A stretch of DNA of 64,000 nt from assembly GCF_009905545.1 (NCBI RefSeq), contig NZ_JAAALB010000018.1:62001-126000 (forward strand), in the 5' to 3' direction. Under the pieces are notes generated by a model. That model saw nothing but the letters and a program-made list of their open reading frames with translations. It was not told where the DNA came from and did not search any database. Shown piece after piece: positions 1 to 9,426 of the stretch (position 1 is the stretch's first letter; each line of letters begins with the position of its first letter). The stretch comes from Cellulophaga sp. BC115SP. Lineage in GTDB: Bacteria > Bacteroidota > Bacteroidia > Cytophagales > Spirosomataceae. A program made the position numbers and the translations under genes.

Positions 1-3000
1 ATTTTTATACTTGGCATCCATAACAGTAAAAGACAATATGGTTTCTTTTTCGAGCCAGATAGCAGTTTTACCCTTATCTTTCTTCATACTCTCGTCGAGT
101 GTGAAGCGTCCGTCGTATAACTTGTAACCCTCTGCTTTTACTTCAATAGTATAATTTACTTTATCCATCAATGAAGCTAATACATATTCATTACGAATAT
201 CGGTACTTCCTTCGGCAATCGTACCTCCTCCTGGCGCGCTAATTTTTATGCTTGCGGACACTCTTGATTTTTTGACTGCATCAATAGCATACAACTGAAT
301 AAAATACTTTTTGAAGGGTTGTAATTCCAAATCCTTGCGCTGATCATCGCTAGTAGCCTGTATTTGCGTTTCGTATTCCTCAAAACCTGCTGCTTTCACC
401 TTCATTTTATAAGTATGTCCAGGCGTTAGATTAGCACTTACCTCTCCGTTTGGTAATGTTACCATGGCAGATACCATTTTGTTGGTCTGAATATCTGTCA
501 TTATCACCAAGGCATCTTTCAATAAATCACGCGTTTCGGCATGAACTGGACGAGCGGTTAGCACTGAAAAGTCTCTTGAGAAATAGACATTAAAGCTTCT
601 ACTCGCAGAAAGATCTGCAATCGTAATTTTCTCTTTTTTAACAGAATATCCTTTTACTACGGTCTCAACATAATATGAGCCAAAAGCAGGAATGACAAAC
701 TTAAACTCCATTTTACCAGATATGGTCAAACCCTGACTAACAACACTTCCATCTGCTTTGGTTACTTTAAATATAGCTTCTAATGGTTTTTGTGAAATCG
801 AATCTTTAGCAGCCAAAGTCACGGTCATATCCGATGCCACTCGTGTCATTCGGCAAACTAACTCCGTACCTGAAAAATTATTGATTTCTTGTGAAAAACG
901 CTCAAATCCGCTCGATACCAACTCTATTCGGTATTTGTTTTCTGGCAAAATCGAAATACTAGGCGAACCATCGTTTGCAATGATTACCTCAGGCTTGGCA
1001 TTTTTATCGGACAAATCATATAGTGCATATTTCTGTACATCAATTTTGGAACCTGTTGCATTGTCAATTACTTTGACAGCAACTTGTACATATTCTTTTT
1101 CGAGACGGATAATATAATTATACTTCTTATTTTCAAGCAAATCCGCCATATTGAAGGTACTTTGCTTATGCTTGAATGTTGGCGCTGAAGTTTCGACCGT
1201 AAATACTTCTTTTTCTGATATGCGTATCTCTACTTCAGATTTACCTTGGAAAGTCTCCACTCGATTAGATTTCTCAAGTTTGACCGTTAAATTGGCCTCA
1301 ACAGGCTTATTGGTTTTAGCATCCAAAACAGTAAAGCTTACAGGAACAGATTTGTTTCTGTACAAGGTAAAAGTAAGAGTTGCTCCTACGGGAATGTCCT
1401 CTATTTTTTGAGATAAAGGACGATAGCCATCGGCACTTGCTACTACCTCAAAAGATCCTTTACGTTTCATCATGGCTTTAAATTCACCAGCAGAACCCTG
1501 AATAGTAGGATTTACTTCGCCAGTGAGCATATCAGCAATTTTCACTTTCGAAGTTTTGATGATTTGCTTGGTATCTCCGTCTACAATTTTCACCGTCATA
1601 GGATAACGGTCATTTTGCATGGCTATCAGCTCTACTTTCTTTTCACCTAATTTAAAATCTGAAAATTCAAGTGTTTTTTCAAAAGGCAAGTAACCATCTG
1701 CCTCTGCCGTAATTTCTAATACGTCCTCTTTCAAAAGTTTAACCTCAAAAAACTCCGTATCTTTATTCGTTTTACCTTCTAAAACCTCGCCCTTTTTCTT
1801 CGTTTTTACTTTGAATGAAGCATACAAAAGCCCTTGTGTTACATCATCTATCGCCTTCAATCGTATGAGCGTAACCTTACGTGGAATCAACTTAACCGTC
1901 AAATCATTCGTTGATTGTCCAGTGAAATTGAGGTCATTATCTTCAAAATAATCAGATTGAATAGACACTTTGACTTGGCGATTTTCTGGAAGATGGAGTT
2001 TTACAGAATTCATGCCTGTTTGTGGCGCAAATTGTGCTATAGTCCCAGTTCCGTTTTCTGTCAAAATCACTTTCCAGTTTGGTGCAGGCTGATTGGTGCT
2101 AGCATCCAATGCCTTTATCGTAAAATTGGCATTAGTAGCTTCTAAAGCGATTTGCGTGAGTGGCTTTGCATCTTTTTGATTATCATATTTGAGGGGCTGC
2201 CTTATGGAGTTATATCCTTTGGCATTCACCACTAATTCGTATTCCTGCCCCAAAGCAACTGCGCTTGCAATTTGTCCTGTTGCACCTTGTTGTTGGGTAG
2301 CAATAGCTTTTCCACTCCCCTTTTCTAAAATCTCAACTTGTGCTGGCACTAGAAAACGAGTTTGTGAGTCAACTACTTGGAAAACTAATTTAAGTTGAGG
2401 CACATTGGCAGGAATTTTGGCTGGAACAGGCTCGACCTTTGCCGTTGTCTGATTAGCGAGCATCACCAACTTGATAGGCTCTACACTTGCTTCACAGCTT
2501 GATTGATTGGTAAGATCCAGTCCTAATCTTTTCTCATAATATCCTGCTTCTCTAATTTCAAAAGAATAGTTTCCTTTAGCTGGAACAATAGCGGTATAAT
2601 TTCCTTCGGCATTTGACAAGAATGAAGCTATCAGAGTATTGCCTTTATTTTTATCAAAAATATTGATTCTAGTTGCCACAGGCTTATTGGTAAGCGAATC
2701 AGTAATAGTCCCAATAATGGTCTGATTAGCAAATAAGGAAACCGAAGTGGTATATATATCGTTATTTTCTACAAAGAATAACTCTTGTCCACAAGCAGGT
2801 ATTGCCGCAAACAAATCTGCCTGTGGAGTGTTTATTTCATTTAAAGGTTTTGCTGGCGACCATGAATTATTCGCTTGAAGAGTAGAATAATACAGATCAA
2901 AATTACCCTTTCCTTCTTTTCTTACTGAGGCAAAAACTAAGGTTTTCCCATCAGGCATAATTCGAGGGGCTTTTTCGCAAAGCAAATTGATAGGACTTGG

Positions 3001-3597
3001 TAGCTCTACAGGCGTTTTCCAAGAGCCATCAGGCGCTTTTTCAGACACCATGATTCTGTAACAAGATTGAGCATCTTGCGTGTTTTTTTCATTGTATTTG
3101 GCACGAGCAAAATACAGCTTTTGTCCATCGGGTGACAAAGATGGATATCCTTCGTAATCGGTGGTGTTGATGGTATTAGGCAAACGAGATGGTGACGACC
3201 ATCCTGTAGATTCTTTTACGGAAACAAAAATATCTTCGTGACCAGAAGATTCTTTGCTTTCTGCCGAGAAATACAAAATATTTCCATCGTAGCTCAAACA
3301 TGGAGCTCCGAGTGGTTGATTTTCGTAAAAAGTAGCACTGATTTTGGGTATTGACGTAGGAACAGACCAAACATTTCCTTTCCTTTTGGTTTCAAACAAC
3401 TTCCAATCTCCCTGTCGATTTGACTCGAAAATCATGGTACGACCATCTGCACTAACTGTCGGAGCGGTTTCTATAAATTTGGCTGTGTTAACAGGTGGGT
3501 TTAGGGCTTTTTTTCCTTGCGCCACGATATGCTGTGAACCCAAAGAGCCAATTATTCCCAAAAGTATAAACTTAATATTTCGTGTTACGTTTTTCAT
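1..3597 (-). CDS. PD40 propeller / carboxypeptidase-regulatory-like repeat protein (3' end outside window)
   Basis: The reading frame starts at the ATG at 3597 and stays open to the window edge, giving 1199 codons with no stop seen. The N-terminus is a signal peptide (MKNVTRNIKFILLGIIGSLG, then HIVAQ). Residues ~40-290 are PD40/WD40-like TolB-type propeller repeats with motifs such as APTVSADGRTMIFESNR, PSLSPDGQKLYFARAK and APRIMPDGKTLVFASVR. From ~295 onward there are about ten repeated ~90-residue beta-sandwich units of carboxypeptidase regulatory-like type (IGTITDSLTNKPVATRINIF; PVSFTVLDAKTNKPVEANLT). In Bacteroidota, proteins of this layout often end in an OmpA peptidoglycan-binding domain, and some belong to the T9SS (PorE-like). 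That end is not visible here, and the N-terminal TPRs of PorE are absent. An envelope-anchored structural role is inferred. A TAATTTTG -7 box lies just upstream. Confidence 0.88.
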   Translation of the reverse strand, partial: MKNVTRNIKFILLGIIGSLGSQHIVAQGKKALNPPVNTAKFIETAPTVSADGRTMIFESNRQGDWKLFETKRKGNVWSVPTSIPKISATFYENQPLGAPCLSYDGNILYFSAESKESSGHEDIFVSVKESTGWSSPSRLPNTINTTDYEGYPSLSPDGQKLYFARAKYNEKNTQDAQSCYRIMVSEKAPDGSWKTPVELPSPINLLCEKAPRIMPDGKTLVFASVRKEGKGNFDLYYSTLQANNSWSPAKPLNEINTPQADLFAAIPACGQELFFVENNDIYTTSVSLFANQTIIGTITDSLTNKPVATRINIFDKNKGNTLIASFLSNAEGNYTAIVPAKGNYSFEIREAGYYEKRLGLDLTNQSSCEASVEPIKLVMLANQTTAKVEPVPAKIPANVPQLKLVFQVVDSQTRFLVPAQVEILEKGSGKAIATQQQGATGQIASAVALGQEYELVVNAKGYNSIRQPLKYDNQKDAKPLTQIALEATNANFTIKALDASTNQPAPNWKVILTENGTGTIAQFAPQTGMNSVKLHLPENRQVKVSIQSDYFEDNDLNFTGQSTNDLTVKLIPRKVTLIRLKAIDDVTQGLLYASFKVKTKKKGEVLEGKTNKDTEFFEVKLLKEDVLEITAEADGYLPFEKTLEFSDFKLGEKKVELIAMQNDRYPMTVKIVDGDTKQIIKTSKVKIADMLTGEVNPTIQGSAGEFKAMMKRKGSFEVVASADGYRPLSQKIEDIPVGATLTFTLYRNKSVPVSFTVLDAKTNKPVEANLTVKLEKSNRVETFQGKSEVEIRISEKEVFTVETSAPTFKHKQSTFNMADLLENKKYNYIIRLEKEYVQVAVKVIDNATGSKIDVQKYALYDLSDKNAKPEVIIANDGSPSISILPENKYRIELVSSGFERFSQEINNFSGTELVCRMTRVASDMTVTLAAKDSISQKPLEAIFKVTKADGSVVSQGLTISGKMEFKFVIPAFGSYYVETVVKGYSVKKEKITIADLSASRSFNVYFSRDFSVLTARPVHAETRDLLKDALVIMTDIQTNKMVSAMVTLPNGEVSANLTPGHTYKMKVKAAGFEEYETQIQATSDDQRKDLELQPFKKYFIQLYAIDAVKKSRVSASIKISAPGGGTIAEGSTDIRNEYVLASLMDKVNYTIEVKAEGYKLYDGRFTLDESMKKDKGKTAIWLEKETILSFTVMDAKYKN

Positions 3598-4002
3598 GGG
3601 CAATTAATTACTTTGCAAAATTAGTTAATTTTGCCAATTGCGTACCTTGCTTTACACTCTTAGATGAAGTATTGAGTAGCTTTCTTTCATAACGCATAAT
3701 CTGATGATTCATGATTTGCAAGAATTTGAAAAGTTTTCACTCATTATGGATAAAAAAGCGAGCACATTAAGGTTTTGAATCCAAAAGATACGGGGTTCAC
3801 CAATTTTTTTTGCAGAATTAGGCACACAAGTATCATTTTTTGACTGATTTATTTTTATTTGGTACGTTCCTTTAAAAATCATCTCATAAAAATTGCATTT
3901 AATCTATAAATAACACAGTTTCGTATCCTGATTTACCCTGAGGCATTTACCCGTAAAAATTGGATTTAGCAGAGATAAGAAACATACAACAGTATTATTA
4001 AA
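3598..4002. other. Divergent intergenic region
   Basis: This 405-base AT-rich gap separates the minus-strand PD40 protein from plus-strand pth. Apart from the palindromic promoter candidate at 3615-3634 no gene, hairpin terminator or repeat was recognised. Confidence 0.6.
3615..3634. promoter_or_regulatory. Palindromic pair of -7 boxes, divergent promoter candidate
   Basis: GCAAAATTA and TAATTTTGC face each other across a 2-base centre. Each strand therefore carries a TAnnTTTG Bacteroidota -7 box (TAATTTTG). The minus-strand box would start transcription about 10 bases upstream of the PD40 protein's ATG. The plus-strand box points toward pth, which is ~370 bases away. No good TTTG -33 box is seen for either direction. 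Confidence 0.4.
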
Positions 4003-4563
4003 ATGAAATATTTAATTGTTGGCTTAGGAAATATCGGCCCAGAATACTTATTCACTCGTCATAATATTGGCTTTATGGTCATCGACAAATTAGCCAATAC
4101 CCATGAAGTAAAATACGATATGAGCCGCCTTGCCTACCATACCGAATTCAGACATAAAGGTAAACAAATTCACCTATTGAAGCCCACTACTTATATGAAC
4201 CTAAGTGGAAAAGCGGTAAACTATTGGCTAAAAGACCTAAAAATAGAACCTGAGAATCTTCTAGTTATTACAGATGACATTGCTTTGCCTTATGGAAAAA
4301 TGCGTTTAAAAACCAAAGGCTCACACGGTGGGCACAATGGTTTGAGAAACATTGAAGAGCTATTAGGTACACAACAATACAGCCGTTTGCGTATCGGTGT
4401 TGGGAGTGATTTTTCGAAGGGTCGACAAGCTGATTATGTATTAGGTAATTTTACGGATGAAGAAACAAGCTTTTTACCCGAGCATCTTGATAGAGCAAGT
4501 GAAATAGTACTTTCATTTTGTACTCAAGGCGTAAATCAAACGATGAACAAATACAATCAGTAA
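4003..4563 (+). CDS. pth: Peptidyl-tRNA hydrolase
   Basis: This 186-residue protein has the usual Pth length. It hydrolyses the ester bond of peptidyl-tRNAs released by stalled or drop-off ribosomes and so recycles tRNA in the cytoplasm. The family motifs are intact: the N-terminal strand MKYLIVGLGN with Asn10, His20 in TRHNIGF (catalytic base), PTTYMNLSGK with Asn66 (substrate binding), the DD pair at 91-92 (one being the aspartate that orients the histidine), and KGSHGGHNGLRNI. The start at 4003 places the first beta strand directly at the N-terminus, as in other members. The gene stands alone: the region downstream holds the small-RNA-like array, and no terminator hairpin was recognised straight after the stop. 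Confidence 0.97.
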   Translation: MKYLIVGLGNIGPEYLFTRHNIGFMVIDKLANTHEVKYDMSRLAYHTEFRHKGKQIHLLKPTTYMNLSGKAVNYWLKDLKIEPENLLVITDDIALPYGKMRLKTKGSHGGHNGLRNIEELLGTQQYSRLRIGVGSDFSKGRQADYVLGNFTDEETSFLPEHLDRASEIVLSFCTQGVNQTMNKYNQ

Positions 4564-5060
4564 TTGTACTTTTTAAAGAATTTTTCTATTTTCTCAAAAA
4601 GATACAATCAGAATATTCCAATAGTAATTTGCACAATTAACAAAATATTATTTTGGTATGCTTACCGACAATTACATCTTATACCCAACTATTCACTGAT
4701 TTTGAAATAGTTATGACATAGTTAGCTTCGTAAATTGAAAAAAACATTTGGAGAATTAAAAAACTTTGCAGAAATTTGCATCATAGAACAACAGCAAAAT
4801 AATTTGTACAAATCAACGATTAAACAAATTATTAAAAATGCGAAAGGTGACATAAAAAAGTTACAGGCGTCAAAAAATCAGTATGTAAATTATTACTAGA
4901 AAAATAGAACCAAACAGCGTCATTTTTCGTTTATTTTATAAGTAAAAATACTGAAAATAAAAATTTTTGTTGTGCCTTACAAAACCCATTTTGGAAAGGT
5001 TTTTGTAACTGTTAAAAGTAAGAAATTCGTAAGTCGATTATAGACTCAAAAATATTTTTT

Positions 5061-5124
5061 TCATAGTTAAATAGGTTTAGAGGTAAGACGAGAAAGGGCG
5101 TTTTCAATGGAGACGCCACTTTTT
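5061..5124 (+). ncRNA. Small-RNA-like unit 1 of 4
   Basis: A 64-base unit. It begins with the conserved module TCATAGTTAAATAGGTTTAG followed by AGGTAAGA. A 9-bp stem (GGCGTTTTC / GGAGACGCC, two G-U pairs, loop AAT) and a T tract follow. The stem differs from unit 2 at several positions yet stays paired. The layout of a constant 5' end plus an intrinsic terminator suggests a short transcript. Strand and ends are inferred from the T tract. Confidence 0.55.
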
Positions 5125-5176
5125 AATTCTCCTCCAAAAGCTATTCAAAGATTTTGGCGAAAAGCCACCGTTTTTT

Positions 5177-5240
5177 TCATAGTTAAATAGGTTTAGAGGT
5201 AAGACGGGAAAGGGCGTCTTCAATGAAGGCGCCACTTTTT
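5177..5240 (+). ncRNA. Small-RNA-like unit 2 of 4
   Basis: A 64-base unit with the same 5' module as unit 1 and the stem GGCGTCTTC / GAAGGCGCC (loop AAT) followed by a T tract. Relative to unit 1, stem pairs change T-A to T-G, T-G to C-G and T-G to T-A, so pairing is kept. A short GGC-GAAAA-GCC hairpin and T run lie directly upstream. Confidence 0.55.
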
Positions 5241-5335
5241 AAAAACATTTACACTCAAAGTCGATTAGGTAGTAGCGAATGGGCAGATGGTTGCGATAAA
5301 GAGTTTTTGATTTTGTAAAAAGGTGCAGTTATTTT

Positions 5336-5400
5336 TCATAGTTAAATAGGTTTAGAGGTAAGATTTGAAAGGACATGGCTATTGGCTTCGTCCTTTTTTT
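5336..5400 (+). ncRNA. Small-RNA-like unit 3 of 4
   Basis: A 65-base unit with the conserved module, then an unrelated hairpin (AAAGGAC / GTCCTTT with a GC-rich inner helix) running into a seven-T tract. The stem sequence differs completely from units 1 and 2, but total length and architecture are the same. Confidence 0.5.
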
Positions 5401-5589
5401 GTTTTTATTCCCTTTAGTTTTACTCCATTTATTCGCAAAAATTATGACTTCATACCCAAAAAACATGTATATACATTAATTTTTCAAAACTCATCAAAAA
5501 TATGCTCTTTGTATCAAATCGACACAATAAAAAAAATTTGTACAATTCTTAGTAAATTCCAATCGTTAGGTATATATTTGTATCAATTT

Positions 5590-5653
5590 TCATAGTTAAA
5601 TAGGTTTAGAGGTTAAACAGATAAGGGCGGGAGCTTCTCCTGTCCTTATTTTT
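5590..5653 (+). ncRNA. Small-RNA-like unit 4 of 4
   Basis: A 64-base unit with the conserved module, slightly diverged after AGAGGT, then a two-part hairpin (ATAAGG / CCTTAT outer stem, GGAG / CTCC inner stem, loop CTT) and a T tract. A perfect -7 box TATATTTG lies about 14 bases upstream of the module, which would place a start close to the conserved TTTTCATAG. Confidence 0.5.
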
Positions 5654-5781
5654 ATTATACATTCTACATACTTCACAATTTGCAGACATATATGCAAATT
5701 ATGCTAAGTCATGAATTTGACGGCTCAATAATTCATATTCCAATCTTTTGAATATCAAGAACTTTCCGTAAAAGCAAAAAA

Positions 5782-5808
5782 AAATCTGCCACTTTCGTAG
5801 CAGATTTT
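5782..5808 (-). terminator. Rho-independent terminator of kduI
   Basis: AAATCTGC / GCAGATTT stem with loop CACTTTCGTA, followed on the minus strand by a long T tract. It lies ~20 bases after the kduI stop codon. The terminator after exbD at 28363-28400 has the same loop. Confidence 0.85.
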
Positions 5809-5826
5809 GAAAGACTTTTCTTGCAA

Positions 5827-6657
5827 TTATCGTAAGTCTGAAATCGCAGCAAAATCCATATCGGTAAAGTCAAGATTTTCGCCAGCCATACCCCAAATAA
5901 ATGAGTAATTAGTAGTACCCGCTCCTGAGTGAATAGACCAAGGTGGCGATACAATTGCTTGATGGTTGGCTACTAGCATGTGACGTGTTTCTTGTGGCTG
6001 TCCCATAAAATGGAAAACACGGTGCTCTTGTGGAACATCAAAGTACAAATACGCTTCCATACGACGATCATGCACGTGCGACGGCATTGTATTCCAAACG
6101 CTACCTTTGTTCAATACAGTAAGCCCCATTACGACCTGACAGCTCTGTAAACCATCTTTGTGGATATACTTATAAATCGTGCGCTCGTTTGAAGTTTCTA
6201 AGCTACCTAAAGCTACTGGAGAAGCCTCCTCTTTCGATAGTTTACTTGTAGGATATGCTTGGTGTGCTGGAGCCGACAAAATAAAGAAATTAGCAGGAGC
6301 AGTAGCATCTGCACTTTTGAAGGTTACCTTCTGAGAGCCTTTACCAATGTATAAGCAATCCAATTTTGACAATGCAAATACCTGACCGTCCACTTCGATT
6401 GAACCATCACCACCTACGTTGATGATACCAGCTTCTCTTCTTTCAAAAAAGTAAGTCGATTTTAGGTTATCATACGTTGGTAATTCCAATGCTTGTTCTA
6501 CAGGCATTGCTCCCCCAATAATCACACGGTCGTAGTGCGTATAAACGAGCTGAATAGTATCAGCAACGAAGTTTTTCTCTACTAAAAAATTGTTTCTTAA
6601 CGCTTGCGTATCGAAGCCCTTTGCCTCATTTGGGCTGATGGCATGAAGAATTTGCAT
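5827..6657 (-). CDS. kduI: 5-dehydro-4-deoxy-D-glucuronate isomerase
   Basis: This 276-residue protein matches KduI in length. It converts 5-keto-4-deoxyuronate, the product of pectate or glycosaminoglycan lyases, to 2,5-diketo-3-deoxygluconate in the cytoplasm. The cupin metal site is visible: His194 and His196 in MPSHVHDRRMEAYLYF, Glu201, and His243 in PPWSIHSGAGT. These fall two positions before the zinc ligands known for E. coli KduI. No other uronate gene (kduD, kdgK, lyases) is adjacent, so partner genes must be elsewhere. A terminator follows the stop codon. A CGTT...AACG palindrome 260 bases upstream could be a LacI-type operator. Confidence 0.95.
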   Translation of the reverse strand: MQILHAISPNEAKGFDTQALRNNFLVEKNFVADTIQLVYTHYDRVIIGGAMPVEQALELPTYDNLKSTYFFERREAGIINVGGDGSIEVDGQVFALSKLDCLYIGKGSQKVTFKSADATAPANFFILSAPAHQAYPTSKLSKEEASPVALGSLETSNERTIYKYIHKDGLQSCQVVMGLTVLNKGSVWNTMPSHVHDRRMEAYLYFDVPQEHRVFHFMGQPQETRHMLVANHQAIVSPPWSIHSGAGTTNYSFIWGMAGENLDFTDMDFAAISDLR

Positions 6658-6915
6658 ATTACTTATTTGGTTTTAATAGACTAAGAGAATCCTTCCTCAA
6701 AAAGAATCTTGCCTTCTAAATCTACTTAGAAAGGCTAAAAGATTATTTCGAAAGAAAAACTCCGTACAATCATTTTATTTAAAAAGTACAATTTTAAGAA
6801 ATCAGTTTATTGAAGAGTATTCATTCAATATAAGGTATATTAGGACTGATTGTGAAACGAATCTAAAAGGTTTTCAAACTTTCTCTTAGTATCTGAAAGA
6901 GTTTTTTTGTGCAAT

Positions 6916-6929
6916 CGTTACCGTAAACG
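6916..6929. promoter_or_regulatory. Possible LacI-family operator upstream of kduI
   Basis: CGTTACCGTAAACG is a palindrome at 10 of 14 positions with CGTT...AACG ends, the general look of LacI/GalR-family sites. It lies ~260 bases from the kduI start. No regulator gene is adjacent, so this is weak. Confidence 0.25.
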
Positions 6930-7104
6930 TTATCAAGTCAAACCTGCATCCTATTTTTAGCATACTCCACCCCTATTCTATTCACCTATCGATTCAGTTA
7001 TTAGGCAAGCAATGTTCTTTTCTAAATGGATATCATAGTTTGGTTACAATCTTAAATAAGTACCATTTATCGTCCCATAACAACTGACAATAATCACTAT
7101 TTTT

Positions 7105-7148
7105 CATACAAAAGGGTTACCTCTGTAGAGAGATAACCCTTTTGTATG
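7105..7148 (-). terminator. Terminator after metG
   Basis: A long near-perfect inverted repeat: CATACAAAAGGGTTA against TAACCCTTTTGTATG, with a partly paired centre. It starts ~20 bases past the metG stop codon and would also block transcription coming from the other side. Confidence 0.8.
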
Positions 7149-7170
7149 ATTAGCTATTGGTAAGAATCTT

Positions 7171-9204
7171 CTAGTTGATAGAAGCTCCACTCCAAACGTC
7201 TTTTGAAGGATATAAGAAAGCCAAAGAACCATCTTTGTCTTCCGCCATCAAAATCATCCCTTCAGATACCATTCCCATCATTGGGCGAGGTGCTAGGTTA
7301 GCCAAGAAAGTTACTTGCTTTCCAATCACATCCTCTGGAGAGAAATGCTCTGCAATACCACTCAAAATGGTGCGTTGCTTAAGCCCATCGTTCACTGTCA
7401 ACTTCAATAGTTTCTTCGATTTTGCTACTTTCTCTGCGGCTTCGATTGTACCGATACGCAAATCCATTTTCGCAAAGTCATCGTACTGAATTGTATCTTT
7501 GATAGCCGAAACTTCTTTTCCTGCTAATTCATTCATTTTTTTAGCGTCTTGTAATTTTTGAATTTGTGCTTGAACAGTTGTGTCCTCAATTTTATCGAAC
7601 AACAAACCAATTGACTCAATTGGACTTCCTGCTGTTAATAAATCCGCATTTCCTGCATCTGACCAGTTCAATCCAGATAAACCTAAGCCAGTGCTTAATT
7701 TAGCCGCCGTAAAAGGCATAAACGGCTCAGAAACGATTGATAAAGTTGCAGCAATTTGCAAACCGATATTCAAAATTGTACCTGTGCGTTCAACGTCAGT
7801 TTTGATTACCTTCCAAGGCTCGGTATCTGCTAAGTATTTGTTACCCAAACGTGCCACATCCATCACTAAAGCCAAAGCCTCACGGAATTTGTAGTTTGCA
7901 ATAGCATCCCCAATTTTATTAGGCAACTCAGCCAAGGTATCTAATGTCTGACGGTCAAAATCAGTCAACTCGCCACGTGCAGGGATTTTTGAATCAAAAT
8001 TCTTTTGCGTCAACACAAAGGCACGGTTAACAAAGTTTCCAAGAATACCTACCAATTCAGAGTTGTTACGTGTTTGGAAATCTCCCCAAGTAAAGTCTGA
8101 ATCTTTTGTTTCAGGAGCAGAAGCCGCCAAGGCATATCGCAATACGTCTTGCTTGCCTTCAAACTCACGAAGGTACTCATGCAACCATACCGCCCAGTTA
8201 CGTGACGTAGAGATTTTATCTCCTTCTAGGTTCATAAACTCATTGGCAGGTACGTTATCAGCCAAAATAAAGCGACCATCAGCCATACACATGGCAGGAA
8301 AAATCAAGCAGTGGAAAACGATATTGTCTTTACCAATAAAGTTTACCAAGCGAGTTTCAGGGTCTTGCCAATATTTTTGCCATTCGTCGGTCAATTCTTT
8401 GGTCATGGAGATATAACCAATCGGCGCATCAAACCATACATATAGCACTTTACCATCTGTATCAGGAAGCGGTACTTTTACACCCCAATCCAAGTCACGG
8501 GTCATAGCGCGAGGACGCAGACCGTCGTTCAACCAAGATTTTACTTGACCCAATACATTGGTTTTCCATTCTGGATGACTAGCGATATATTCCTCCAAAG
8601 CTGGTTGCATTTTGTCTAATGGCAAATACCAGTTTTTAGTCGGTTTCATCACAGGTTTTTCACCACTCAATGCTGAGCGAGGATTAATCAACTCAGTTGG
8701 AGATAGTGTTGAACCACATTTTTCGCACTGATCGCCGTAGGCATTTTCGTTACCACATTTTGGACAAGTACCTATGATATAACGGTCAGCCAAAAAGGTT
8801 TGAGCTTTTTCATCAAAATACTGTTCTGTAACTTCTTCAACAAATTGACCTTTGTCGTACAAATTTTTGAACATTTCTTGAGAAGTCTCATGATGCACTT
8901 TATTTGAAGTACGAGAATAGATATCAAAAGAAATCCCAAATTCCTCGAAAGAATCTTTGATGATTTTATAATACTTATCTACAACCTCTTGTGGTGTAAT
9001 ACCCTCCTTCTTCGCTTTGATCGTAATAGGTACACCATGCTCGTCGGTTCCAGAAACGAATTTTACATCGTGACCGATTGAACGTAGGAATCTAACATAA
9101 ATATCTGCTGGCAAATAACAGCCTGCAATATGCCCAATATGGATAGGACCATTGGCATAAATCAAGGCAGCTGTTACGGTCGTTCTTTTAAATTGCTTTG
9201 TCAT
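7171..9204 (-). CDS. metG: Methionyl-tRNA synthetase
   Basis: This 677-residue class I synthetase charges tRNA-Met in the cytoplasm. The HIGH motif is residues 22-25 ([10 protein letters not shown]) and the KMSKS equivalent is KISTS at 330-334. A zinc knuckle is formed by Cys147, Cys150, Cys160 and Cys163 ([18 protein letters not shown]). The C-terminal ~110 residues form the Trbp111/EMAP-like tRNA-binding domain ([20 protein letters not shown]), as in the long dimeric MetG form. The start codon gives a normal N-terminus ahead of the Rossmann fold. A -7 box TAATTTTG lies ~55 bases upstream. Confidence 0.98.
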   Translation of the reverse strand: MTKQFKRTTVTAALIYANGPIHIGHIAGCYLPADIYVRFLRSIGHDVKFVSGTDEHGVPITIKAKKEGITPQEVVDKYYKIIKDSFEEFGISFDIYSRTSNKVHHETSQEMFKNLYDKGQFVEEVTEQYFDEKAQTFLADRYIIGTCPKCGNENAYGDQCEKCGSTLSPTELINPRSALSGEKPVMKPTKNWYLPLDKMQPALEEYIASHPEWKTNVLGQVKSWLNDGLRPRAMTRDLDWGVKVPLPDTDGKVLYVWFDAPIGYISMTKELTDEWQKYWQDPETRLVNFIGKDNIVFHCLIFPAMCMADGRFILADNVPANEFMNLEGDKISTSRNWAVWLHEYLREFEGKQDVLRYALAASAPETKDSDFTWGDFQTRNNSELVGILGNFVNRAFVLTQKNFDSKIPARGELTDFDRQTLDTLAELPNKIGDAIANYKFREALALVMDVARLGNKYLADTEPWKVIKTDVERTGTILNIGLQIAATLSIVSEPFMPFTAAKLSTGLGLSGLNWSDAGNADLLTAGSPIESIGLLFDKIEDTTVQAQIQKLQDAKKMNELAGKEVSAIKDTIQYDDFAKMDLRIGTIEAAEKVAKSKKLLKLTVNDGLKQRTILSGIAEHFSPEDVIGKQVTFLANLAPRPMMGMVSEGMILMAEDKDGSLAFLYPSKDVWSGASIN

Positions 9205-9259
9205 TATATAAACGGAAGAGTCGTTTTCTCTTCTTAAGTTTTTGATTCAAAATTTCGGG

Positions 9260-9267
9260 CAAAATTA
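9260..9267 (-). promoter_or_regulatory. -7 promoter box of metG
   Basis: TAATTTTG on the minus strand fits the Bacteroidota TAnnTTTG box and would give a ~50-base leader. No clear -33 TTG is seen at the usual spacing. Confidence 0.4.
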
Positions 9268-9426
9268 CGAATAATTTACACGCTATATGCCGTAGGCGTT
9301 AGGCAAAATAAGATTTAAGTGGTCTGGCAATAGGCATTAGGCAAATAGTTTTTAGATAACCACAGATTAATATTACTGAATGCCGATAGCTGAAAGCCGA
9401 CTGCCTAATATGTTATGTACTCATAT

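Larger units (their letters stand above)
4564..5826. other. 1.26-kb intergenic region carrying a small-RNA-like array
   Basis: This AT-rich gap between pth and kduI has no credible protein gene. Its first ~500 bases show nothing recognisable. From 5061 to 5653 it carries four copies of a conserved 5' module, each followed by its own hairpin and T tract (separate entries). A rho-independent terminator for kduI lies at 5782-5808. A 76-codon plus-strand frame at 5365-5595 overlaps two units and is regarded as chance. Confidence 0.7.
6658..7170. other. Intergenic region upstream of kduI
   Basis: A 513-base AT-rich gap. It holds the metG terminator (7105-7148) and the candidate operator at 6916-6929. 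No protein gene or RNA fold was otherwise recognised. Confidence 0.6.

Noticed and set aside
5365-5595. 76-codon plus-strand reading frame
   Set aside because: It overlaps two small-RNA-like units, is very Phe/Ile/Lys-rich and has no recognisable domain or ribosome site.
5061-5653. Possible CRISPR array (four repeats)
   Set aside because: Spacing is irregular (116, 159 and 254 bases), every repeat is followed by its own hairpin and T tract, and no cas gene is near.
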